39,747 nucleotides of DNA, from assembly GCF_031181705.1 (NCBI RefSeq), contig NZ_JAPSKN010000019.1, positions 15,639-55,385 on the forward strand, read 5' to 3'. Under the pieces are notes generated by a model. The model was not told the DNA's origin and ran no database searches. It was given only the letters and a program-made list of their open reading frames with translations. Position numbers and translations under genes: made by a program. Below, in pieces: positions 31,101-38,275 of this stretch (its first letter is position 1; the number at the start of each line of letters is the position of its first letter). This stretch comes from Streptomyces sp. (GTDB taxonomy: Bacteria > Actinomycetota > Actinomycetes > Streptomycetales > Streptomycetaceae).

Positions 31101-31931
31101 ATGAACAGGGTGTGGCTCATCACGGGCGCGAGCAGCGGGTTCGGGCGGGCGATCGCCGAGGCCGCCCTCGCGGCGGGCGACGTCGTCATCGGCGCGGCCC
31201 GGCGCTCCGAGGCGCTGGGGGACCTGGTCGCCGCCCACCCCGACCGGGTGGAGGCGCTGCGCCTGGACGTCGCCGACACCGGCGCCGCCGAGGCCGCCGT
31301 GCGGGACGTCGTGGCACGGCACGGCCGGATCGACGTCCTGGTCAACAACGCGGGCCGGACCCACGTCGGGGCGTTCGAGGAGACCACGGAGGAGGAGCTG
31401 CGGGCGCTGTTCGAGGTGCACGTCTTCGGTCCGGCCGCCCTCACCCGGGCCGTGCTGCCGCACATGCGCGAGCGGCGCTCGGGCGCGATCGTGCAGATGA
31501 GCAGCATGGGCGGGCAGCTGTCCTTCGCGGGGTTCTCGGCGTACAGCGCGACGAAGTTCGCCCTGGAGGGCATGTCCGAGGGGCTCGCGGACGAGGTCGC
31601 CGAGTTCGGCGTCAAGGTGCTGATCGTCGAGCCGGGCGCCTTCCGCACCGGTCTGTTCGAGACGGGCCGGGCCGGCACCAGCGCGGACAGCGGTGTGTAC
31701 GGCAAGGTGAGCCAGACGCGCGGCCTGGTGTCCGGCGGCGACGGCACCCAGCCGGGCGACCCGGCCAAGGCCGCCGCGCTGATCCTCGCCGCGCTGGAGG
31801 CCGACCCCACGCCCCTGCGCCTGCCGCTCGGCGACGACGGGGTCAGCGCGGTGCTCGGGCATCTGGACCGGGTGCGGGACGAGGTGCTGGCCTGGGAGAA
31901 GCGGAGCCGGAGCACGGCCTTCGACGACTGA
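31101..31931 (+). CDS. Short-chain dehydrogenase/reductase
   Basis: The 276-residue product is a classical SDR: GASSGFG at residues 9-15 binds NAD(P), VNNAG is at 81-85, and the catalytic set is Ser135, Tyr148 and Lys152 (YSATK). Arg residues after the second strand (AARRSE) favour NADP. The substrate is unknown. ATG 31101 has AGGAG 6 bases upstream and leads straight into the Rossmann fold. A GTG or ATG further upstream at 31074 would add nine residues of no family value. It is probably controlled by the divergent LysR regulator. Confidence 0.92.
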   Translation: MNRVWLITGASSGFGRAIAEAALAAGDVVIGAARRSEALGDLVAAHPDRVEALRLDVADTGAAEAAVRDVVARHGRIDVLVNNAGRTHVGAFEETTEEELRALFEVHVFGPAALTRAVLPHMRERRSGAIVQMSSMGGQLSFAGFSAYSATKFALEGMSEGLADEVAEFGVKVLIVEPGAFRTGLFETGRAGTSADSGVYGKVSQTRGLVSGGDGTQPGDPAKAAALILAALEADPTPLRLPLGDDGVSAVLGHLDRVRDEVLAWEKRSRSTAFDD

Positions 31932-31940
31932 CGGTCCGTC

Positions 31941-31974
31941 ACAGGGGTCCTGCCGGTCCGTGCAGGGCCCTTGT
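31941..31974 (+). terminator. Terminator of the SDR gene
   Basis: A 13-bp stem with two G-T pairs (31941-31953 with 31962-31974) and an 8-base loop lies 10 bases after the SDR stop. Confidence 0.7.
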
Positions 31975-32018
31975 GCAATTCCTGTGGAGGCCTCAATCTT
32001 TCGGCTGACGCACAGGAG

Positions 32019-32035
32019 CCCCCCCCCGGTTGACA
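32019..32035 (+). promoter_or_regulatory. C9 tract beside a TTGACA hexamer upstream of the subtilase
   Basis: A run of nine C (32019-32027) is followed by GG and TTGACA (32030-32035), a perfect -35 hexamer. No good -10 stands 16-18 bases on. The hexamer lies 77 bases before the subtilase ATG. Confidence 0.35.
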
Positions 32036-32111
32036 TGACCATGACTCCCGGGTGCTCCAACGGGCGTGCACCACACCCCACAGCGCACCACCGATGAGGA
32101 GGACCCCTCAG

Positions 32112-33692
32112 ATGGCAGTGATGCGTACTCCCCGCAGATCCACCCGGCGAAGACTGGCCGCGCTCGGCGCGACGGCCACCGCGGCGCTCGTCGCGAGCCT
32201 GGTCTCCGCCCTCCCCGCCGGCGCGGCCCCGGTCGCCGCCGAGGGGCGCGTGCAGTACGAGGGCGCCGCGAACGCCGTCGCCGACAGCTACATCGTCACG
32301 CTGAAGACCGGCAAGGCCGGTTCCGCCGAGGGCCGCGCCCTCGCGCACAAGTACGGCGCCGCCATCGAGCGGACCTACACCAAGGCCCTCAACGGCTGGG
32401 AGGTCGAGGCCTCCGCGTCCGAGGCGAAACGTCTCGCCGCCGACCCGGCCGTGGCTTCCGTGGTGCAGAACCGGACGTTCTCCATCACCGCGACGCAGCC
32501 CGGCCCGCCCTCCTGGGGCCTGGACCGCATCGACCAGCGCAACCTGCCGCTGAACAGCTCGTACACCTACCCGGACACGGCGGGTGAGGGCGTCACGGCG
32601 TACGTCATCGACACCGGCGTCCGCATCACGCACGGCGACTTCGGCGGCCGGGCCTCCTACGGCTACGACGCCGTCGACAACGACAACACCGCCCAGGACG
32701 GCCACGGCCACGGCACGCACGTCGCCGGCACGGTCGCCGGGAACGCCTACGGCGTGGCCAAGAAGGCCAAGGTCGTCGGGGTCCGGGTGCTGAACAACTC
32801 CGGCCAGGGCACCACCGCGCAGGTCGTCGCCGGCATCGACTGGGTCGCCCGCAACGCGGTCAAGCCGGCCGTGGCGAACATGTCCCTGGGCGGCCCCGGC
32901 GACACGGCCATCGACACGGCCGTGCGCAACGCCATCACCTCCGGCGTCACCTTCGTCGTCGCCGCCGGCAACGAGTCCACCAACGCCTCCACCCGGTCGC
33001 CCGCACGGGTCACCGAGGCCGTCACGGTGGGTGCCACGACGTCGAGCGACGCCAAGGCGAGCTACTCCAACTACGGTTCGGTGCTCGACCTGTTCGCGCC
33101 CGGCTCGTCGATCACCTCGGCGTGGAGCACGGGCGACTCGGCGACCAACACCATCTCCGGTACGTCGATGGCGAGCCCGCACGTCGCCGGGGCCGCCGCC
33201 CTGCACCTGGCCGCCAACCCCGCGGCCACGCCCGCGCAGGTCTCCGCCGCGCTGACCTCCGCCGCCACCACCGGCGTCGTCACCAGCCCCGGCACCGGTT
33301 CACCCAACCGGCTGCTGCACGTGGGCGGCGGCACGACCACCCCGCCCGGACCGCGCTTCGAGAACACCGCCGACCAGGCCATCTCCGACAACGCCACCGC
33401 CGAGTCCCCGGTGACGGTCTCCGGCGTCCCGGGCAACGCCCCGTCGGCCCTGGCCGTCGAGGTGCACATCGTCCACACCTACATCGGTGACCTCCAGGTC
33501 CAGCTGATCGCCCCCGACGGCACCGCGTACACGCTGAAGGGGTACGGCACCGGCGGCAGCGCCGACAACATCGACACCACGTACACCGTGAACGCCTCCT
33601 CGGAGACCGCGAACGGCACGTGGAAGCTCCGGGTCAGCGACAACGCGAACTTCGACACCGGGCGGATCGACGCCTGGGCGCTCCAGTTCTGA
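32112..33692 (+). CDS. Secreted subtilisin-like protease (S8) with P-domain
   Basis: The 526-residue preproenzyme has a signal peptide (RRSTRRR, hydrophobic core, cleavage near ALPAGAAP at about 40). An inhibitor I9 propeptide (about 58-128) and an S8 catalytic domain (about 135-405) follow. The triad is Asp167 (VIDTGV), His200 (HGTHVAGT) and Ser352 (GTSMASP), with oxyanion Asn287. After a GGGTTTPPGP linker comes a C-terminal proprotein-convertase P-domain (about 415-526). It is exported, autoprocessed and probably degrades extracellular protein. GGAGG lies about 10 bases before ATG 32112. It has its own terminator. Confidence 0.93.
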   Translation: MAVMRTPRRSTRRRLAALGATATAALVASLVSALPAGAAPVAAEGRVQYEGAANAVADSYIVTLKTGKAGSAEGRALAHKYGAAIERTYTKALNGWEVEASASEAKRLAADPAVASVVQNRTFSITATQPGPPSWGLDRIDQRNLPLNSSYTYPDTAGEGVTAYVIDTGVRITHGDFGGRASYGYDAVDNDNTAQDGHGHGTHVAGTVAGNAYGVAKKAKVVGVRVLNNSGQGTTAQVVAGIDWVARNAVKPAVANMSLGGPGDTAIDTAVRNAITSGVTFVVAAGNESTNASTRSPARVTEAVTVGATTSSDAKASYSNYGSVLDLFAPGSSITSAWSTGDSATNTISGTSMASPHVAGAAALHLAANPAATPAQVSAALTSAATTGVVTSPGTGSPNRLLHVGGGTTTPPGPRFENTADQAISDNATAESPVTVSGVPGNAPSALAVEVHIVHTYIGDLQVQLIAPDGTAYTLKGYGTGGSADNIDTTYTVNASSETANGTWKLRVSDNANFDTGRIDAWALQF

Positions 33693-33707
33693 CCCGTTCC
33701 GCGACAA

Positions 33708-33737
33708 GGGGGCCGGGCTCACCAGAGCCCGGCCCCC
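33708..33737 (+). terminator. Terminator of the subtilase gene
   Basis: A perfect 13-bp GC stem (33708-33720 with 33725-33737) has a 4-base loop and begins 15 bases after the stop. Confidence 0.9.
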
Positions 33738-33786
33738 GGCGCGTGTCCGGCCCCCGGCGCGTGCCCGTCCACCGGCGCGTTCCCGG
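33733..33786. repeat. Three imperfect 18-bp tandem repeats
   Basis: Units at 33733-33750, 33751-33768 and 33769-33786 share the core ccggcgcgtg/ttcccg pattern. The array starts inside the subtilase terminator and ends at the MMPL remnant, which suggests a recombination or slippage junction. Confidence 0.75.
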
Positions 33787-33961
33787 TGCGGATCGCGTTC
33801 ATCGTCGCCTTCGGGGTGCTGCTGGACACGCTGGTGGTGCGTTCGCCGCCGGTGCCCGCGCTGGTGATCGACGTCGGCCGCGCGCCTGGTGGCCGAGCGT
33901 CCTGGCCCGGCGGGGCGCGGCGGCGCGACGGGCGGCCGCGGCCGATGCTCCGTCCGGCTGA
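33769..33961 (+). pseudogene. 3' remnant of an MMPL/RND transporter, frameshifted
   Basis: The frame from 33786 reads VRIAFIVAFGVLLDTLVVRS, PVPALVIDVGR and then degrades. One frame over, the reading resumes as RAWWPSVLARRG and ends at TGA 33959-33961. Together these are the last transmembrane helix and the characteristic C-terminal end of actinobacterial MMPL proteins. About 60 codons of an original several-hundred-codon gene are left, with an indel near 33877-33887. No start codon with a ribosome site remains, so it is a dead remnant. The rest of the gene is not in the window. Confidence 0.85.
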
Positions 33962-34024
33962 ACGGCCGCGGTCACCGTGCCGTGCATCCGCCGCGGAGGC
34001 CGGTGGCGAAGTCTCCTGTAGGGG

Positions 34025-34044
34025 CCGGCCGTGAGCGCGGCCGG
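34025..34044 (+). promoter_or_regulatory. Small leader hairpin before the SDR-DUF2867 gene
   Basis: CCGGCCG (34025-34031) pairs with CGGCCGG (34038-34044) around a 6-base loop, just before the GGGAGG/GGAG ribosome sites. It could affect translation start. Confidence 0.35.
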
Positions 34045-34061
34045 AGACGGGAGGCTGGAGC

Positions 34062-35654
34062 ATGACGGAGGACGGGCGGCGGCTGCACTGCCTCGTCACC
34101 GGGGCGTCCGGGTACATCGGCGGGCGCCTGGTGCCGGAACTGCTCCTGGCCGGGCACCGCGTCCGGTGCCTGGCCCGCTCACCGGGCAAGCTCCGCGACC
34201 ACCCCTGGGCGCGCGACGCCGAGACGGTCCGGGGTGACGTCACGGACCCGGCGTCGGTCGCCGCCGCGATGCGCGGGATCGACGTCGCCTACTACCTGGT
34301 GCACGCCCTCGCCACCGGCTCCCGGTTCGAGGACACCGACCGGCGGGCCGCCCGCGTCTTCGCCGAGCAGGCGCGGCTCGCCGGGGTGAAGCGGATCGTG
34401 TACCTCGGCGGGCTCACCCCGCAGCACGTGCCCGAGGAGTCCCTCTCGCCGCACCTGCGGTCGCGGGCGGAGGTGGGAGAGATCTTCCTCGCCTCTCCCG
34501 TGCCCGCCACGGTGCTGCGGGCGGCCGTCGTCATCGGCTCGGGCTCGGCGTCCTTCGAGATGCTGCGCTACCTCACCGAGCGCCTGCCCGTCATGGTCAC
34601 CCCCAGCTGGGTGCACACCCGCACCCAGCCCATCGGCGTCCGGGACGTGCTGCGCTACCTCGTCGGCTCGGCGACCATGCCCGACGACGTCGACCGGGCC
34701 TTCGACATCGGCGGTCCCGACGTCCTCACCTACCGGGACATGATGCTCCGGTACGCCGCCGTCGCCGGGCTGCGACGGCGGTTCATCGTGCCGGTCCCGA
34801 TCCTCACCCCCCGGCTGTCCAGCCACTGGGTCGGCCTGGTCACGCCGGTGCCCGCCGCCCTCGCCCGGCCGCTGACCGAGTCGCTGCGCCACGAGGTCGT
34901 CTGCCACGAGCACGACATCGCCCGGTACGTGCCCGACGGCCCGGGCAGGCCGCTGCCGTTCGACGAGGCCCTGGCCCTGGCGCTGCGCAGGGTGCGCCAG
35001 GCGCAGGTCGCCACGCGCTGGTCCTCCGCCTCGGTGCCCGGCGCCCCCAGCGACCCGCTGCCCACGGACCCGGACTGGGCGGGCGGCAGCCTCTACCAGG
35101 ACGAGCGGGAGCGTCCCGTAGAGGCGTCCCGGGAGGCGCTGTGGCGGGTGATCGAGGGCATCGGGGGCGAGAACGGCTGGTACTCCTCACCCCTGGCCTG
35201 GGCGGTCCGGGGCTGGCTCGACCGGTTCGCCGGCGGGGTCGGGCTGCGCCGGGGGCGGCGGGACACCGAGCGCCTGCGGGTCGGCGACTCGCTGGACTTC
35301 TGGCGCGTGGAGGAGATCGAGCCGGGCCGTCTGCTGCGGCTGCGCGCCGAGATGCGGCTGCCGGGCCTGGCCTGGCTGGAGATGTACGCCGAGACCGGCG
35401 ACCGGGGCGGCACCGTCTACCGGCAACGTGCCCTGTTCCACCCGCGCGGGCTGCTGGGCCACGCGTACTGGTGGAGCGTCGCCCCGTTCCACTCCGTGGT
35501 CTTCGGCGGCATGGCCCGCAACATCGCCCGGGCCGCCGCGGCCGGCCCGGGCGGGCGCCGTACCGCCGCGCACGACCCGCGCGTGCGGCGGGTCCTCGCC
35601 GGGCTGGGAGCCCGGCGGCGCCGGACGCCCTCCGCACCACCGCACCAGGAGTGA
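34062..35654 (+). CDS. NAD(P)-binding SDR fused to DUF2867
   Basis: The 530-residue protein has an atypical extended SDR domain at residues 8 to about 300 (VTGASGYIGGRL, YLVHALATG, QPIGVRDVLRYL) and a C-terminal DUF2867 domain at about 345-500 (SYRPBCC-like, with WRVEEIEPGRLLRLRAEMRL). There is no clear Tyr-x-x-x-Lys pair, so it may bind the cofactor without classical oxidoreductase chemistry. ATG 34062 has GGAG 5 bases upstream. The photolyase gene follows within 5 bases, so they form one transcript and a role in light stress or carotenoid metabolism is suggested by position. Confidence 0.85.
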   Translation: MTEDGRRLHCLVTGASGYIGGRLVPELLLAGHRVRCLARSPGKLRDHPWARDAETVRGDVTDPASVAAAMRGIDVAYYLVHALATGSRFEDTDRRAARVFAEQARLAGVKRIVYLGGLTPQHVPEESLSPHLRSRAEVGEIFLASPVPATVLRAAVVIGSGSASFEMLRYLTERLPVMVTPSWVHTRTQPIGVRDVLRYLVGSATMPDDVDRAFDIGGPDVLTYRDMMLRYAAVAGLRRRFIVPVPILTPRLSSHWVGLVTPVPAALARPLTESLRHEVVCHEHDIARYVPDGPGRPLPFDEALALALRRVRQAQVATRWSSASVPGAPSDPLPTDPDWAGGSLYQDERERPVEASREALWRVIEGIGGENGWYSSPLAWAVRGWLDRFAGGVGLRRGRRDTERLRVGDSLDFWRVEEIEPGRLLRLRAEMRLPGLAWLEMYAETGDRGGTVYRQRALFHPRGLLGHAYWWSVAPFHSVVFGGMARNIARAAAAGPGGRRTAAHDPRVRRVLAGLGARRRRTPSAPPHQE

Positions 35655-35659
35655 CACCC

Positions 35660-37033
35660 ATGACCGTCGCGGTCGTCCTGTTCACCGCGGACCTGCGTCT
35701 GCACGACCATCCGCCGCTGTGTGCCGCGCTGCGGGCGGCGGACGAGGTGGTGCCGCTGTTCGTCCGCGACCCCGCCGTCCACGCGGCCGGCTTCGACACG
35801 CCGAACCGCGCCGCCTTCCTGGCCGACTGCCTGGCCGACCTGGACTCCTCGCTGCGCCGCCGCGGCGGACGGCTGGTCGTACGCTCGGGCCCGGTCGCCC
35901 GGGAGGTCCGCGCGGTCGCCGCCGCCTGCGGCGCCACGGAGGTGCACCTGGCCGCGGGCGTCTCCGGCCACGCCCAGCGCCGCGAGGAGCGGCTGCGCCG
36001 GGCACTCGGCGCCGACGGGGTGCGGCTGCGCGTGCACGACGCGGTGGTGACCGCCGTCGCGCCGGGTGCCGTGGCCCCGGCGGCCTCCGACCACTTCGCC
36101 GTGTTCACCCCCTACTTCCGCCGCTGGTCCGGGCAGTCGCTGCGCCGGCCCCTGCCCGCGCCGCGCGCCGTGCGCGTCCCCGCGGACGTACGCGGTGAGG
36201 AGCCGCCGTCCCGCGCCGGGACGGCGGGCCTGGCGCCGGGGCTTCCCGAGGGCGGGGAGACGGCGGGGCGGGCCCGGTTCGCACGGTGGGCCCGCACGGA
36301 CCTGTCCCGCTACGCGGAACGGCACGACGACCTGGCCGGGGACGCGACCTCGCGCCTGTCCCCCTACCTCCACTTCGGGGCGCTGTCGCCGGTGGAGCTG
36401 ATCCACCGGGCCCGTGCGCTGGGCGGCGCCGGGGCCGAGGCGTTCGAACGCCAGCTGTGCTGGCGCGACTTCCACCACCAGGTCCTCGCCGCCCGGCCCG
36501 ACGCGTCGGTCCGGGACTACCGCACCCGGCACGACCGGTGGCGCGGCGAGGAGGAGGCGGCCGGGGACATCGCCGCGTGGCGGGAGGGCCGTACGGGCTA
36601 CCCGGTGGTCGACGCGGGCATGCGGCAACTGCGCGCCGAGGGCTGGATGCACAACCGGGCCCGGCTGCTGACGGCGAGTTTCCTGGCCAAGACGCTGTAC
36701 GTGGACTGGCGGATCGGCGCCCGGCACTTCCTGGACCTGCTGGTGGACGGCGACATCGTCAACAACCAGCTGAACTGGCAGTGGGTCGCCGGCACCGGCA
36801 CCGACTCCCGCCCGCACCGCGTCCTCAACCCGGTGCGCCAGGGCAGGCGTTACGACCCGGACGGCACGTACGTACGGCGCTGGGTGCCGGAGCTGGCGGA
36901 CGTCGACGCCGGCGCGGTGCACGAACCCTGGCTGCTCCCGGCGGAGCGACGCGCGGTTCTGGGGTACCCGGAGCCGGTCGTCGGCCTCGGGGACGGACTG
37001 GCCCGTTTCCGGCACGCCCGCGGGCGCGGATGA
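35660..37033 (+). CDS. phr: Deoxyribodipyrimidine (CPD) photolyase
   Basis: The 457-residue flavoenzyme uses blue light to split cyclobutane pyrimidine dimers in DNA. An N-terminal alpha/beta domain for the antenna chromophore (about 2-130) is followed by the FAD-binding helical domain. Its signature spans TGYPVVDAGMRQL, WMHNRARLL and NQLNWQWVAGTGTD. It belongs to the class I photolyase/cryptochrome family at normal length. Near-identical signature motifs favour a true photolyase over a cryptochrome. AGGAG precedes ATG 35660 by 8 bases. It sits between the SDR-DUF2867 gene and crtE. In S. coelicolor a photolyase is part of the light-induced LitS regulon with crt genes, so similar control is likely. 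Confidence 0.93.
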   Translation: MTVAVVLFTADLRLHDHPPLCAALRAADEVVPLFVRDPAVHAAGFDTPNRAAFLADCLADLDSSLRRRGGRLVVRSGPVAREVRAVAAACGATEVHLAAGVSGHAQRREERLRRALGADGVRLRVHDAVVTAVAPGAVAPAASDHFAVFTPYFRRWSGQSLRRPLPAPRAVRVPADVRGEEPPSRAGTAGLAPGLPEGGETAGRARFARWARTDLSRYAERHDDLAGDATSRLSPYLHFGALSPVELIHRARALGGAGAEAFERQLCWRDFHHQVLAARPDASVRDYRTRHDRWRGEEEAAGDIAAWREGRTGYPVVDAGMRQLRAEGWMHNRARLLTASFLAKTLYVDWRIGARHFLDLLVDGDIVNNQLNWQWVAGTGTDSRPHRVLNPVRQGRRYDPDGTYVRRWVPELADVDAGAVHEPWLLPAERRAVLGYPEPVVGLGDGLARFRHARGRG

Positions 37034-37111
37034 GAACCGGCCGGCGCATCCACGGCACGGCTGCCGCCGGAAGCACTGATGTGCGAATGATCGGACGAGA
37101 AGGGGTAGCGC
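37034..37111 (+). promoter_or_regulatory. photolyase-crtE spacer, possible promoter
   Basis: The 78-bp gap contains CCGGAAGC at 37067-37074, a possible ECF-type -35 (GGAA), in a slightly AT-richer stretch (37070-37093). GAAGGGG at 37099-37105 is the crtE ribosome site. The ECF reading is speculative. Confidence 0.3.
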
Positions 37112-38275
37112 ATGCCTGGACCGCGGCCGACGGTGGCCGGACCGGCGGAGGGAGACGACGCGACGCTGACCGCCCCCTGGGCCACGAGCGCCGTGGAGAG
37201 CGTCCTGGAGCACGTGCTCGACGCGCGGCTGCGCCAGGCCCGTGGCGTCGACGCGGTGTTCGCCCGCGACATGGCCGAGCGCGTCGCCGCCTTCGCCCTG
37301 CGGGGCGGCAAGCGGCTGCGGACGGCGTTCGCCTGGTGCGGCTGGCGGGCCGCGGGCGGCTCCGGTGACGCCACGGCGCTGCTGCGCACGGGAGCGGCCC
37401 TCGAACTGCTCCAGGTTTGCGCCCTCGTCCACGACGACGTGATGGACGGATCCCCCGTGCGCCGGGGAGGACCGGCGCTGCACGTGGAGTTCGCCGGGCG
37501 GCACCCGGCCGGGCCCGGCACGGCGCCGGGCGCGCCGGAGCCGGTGGCCGCCGGGTCGTTCGGCGCCTCGGCCGCCGTGCTCGCGGGCGATCTGGCGCTG
37601 GCGTGGGCGGACGACCTGTTGGCGGAGACGGCGCTCGGGTCGCCGCACGGTGCCCGGCTGCACCACGAGTGGCGGGCGATGCGCACCGAGATGGTCGCCG
37701 GGCAGTACCGCGACCTGCGCGCCCAGGCGAGCGGTGCGTCCGGTGACGAGGAGGCGCTGACCATCGCCGCCCTCAAGAGCGCCCGCTACACGGTGGCACG
37801 GCCCCTCGCCCTGGGCGCGGCCCTGGCCGGTGCCGACACCCGCACGACGGAGGCGCTGCGGTCCGCCGGCCACTGCGCGGGGCTGGCCTTCCAGCTGCGC
37901 GACGATCTCCTCGGCGCCTTCGGCGACCCGGCCCTGACCGGGAAGCCGGCCGACGACGACCTGCGCTCCCGCAAGCTCACCCCGCTGCTCGCCGCCGCCG
38001 TCCGCCTCGCCGACGCCACCGGCGACCACGAGGCCGCGCGCGTGCTCGCCCCGGGTGCGCACGACCGCCCGGAGCACGTCGTGCGGGAGATGCGGGCGGC
38101 GCTGGAGCGGACGGGCGCCCGGGCCGAGGTGGAGGCGAGGACCGCGGAGCTGGCGGCCGCCGCCCTGCGGCACTTCGAGGCGACCGGCGCGGAACCCGGC
38201 GTGCGGCGGGAGTTCGCCGCCCTGGTGGAGCGGGCCGCGGGCATCGCCCCGCGCCCCGCCGGGGAGCTCGTATGA
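37112..38275 (+). CDS. crtE: Polyprenyl (geranylgeranyl) diphosphate synthase CrtE
   Basis: The 387-residue isoprenyl transferase makes the C20 precursor of carotenoids by adding IPP units to allylic diphosphates. The first Asp-rich motif is HDDVMD and the second is LRDDLLG. GGKRLR and the lysine in LKSARYT fit the family. The position before crtI points to geranylgeranyl diphosphate as product. Its stop overlaps the crtI start (ATGA). The length is normal, with an extra proline/alanine-rich loop (about residues 129-150) after the first motif. Confidence 0.92.
   Translation: MPGPRPTVAGPAEGDDATLTAPWATSAVESVLEHVLDARLRQARGVDAVFARDMAERVAAFALRGGKRLRTAFAWCGWRAAGGSGDATALLRTGAALELLQVCALVHDDVMDGSPVRRGGPALHVEFAGRHPAGPGTAPGAPEPVAAGSFGASAAVLAGDLALAWADDLLAETALGSPHGARLHHEWRAMRTEMVAGQYRDLRAQASGASGDEEALTIAALKSARYTVARPLALGAALAGADTRTTEALRSAGHCAGLAFQLRDDLLGAFGDPALTGKPADDDLRSRKLTPLLAAAVRLADATGDHEAARVLAPGAHDRPEHVVREMRAALERTGARAEVEARTAELAAAALRHFEATGAEPGVRREFAALVERAAGIAPRPAGELV

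Noticed and set aside
33620..33961. 113-codon plus-strand open frame at the end of the subtilase
   Set aside because: Its first half reads the subtilase out of frame and its end is the frameshifted MMPL tail. It is not a gene of its own.
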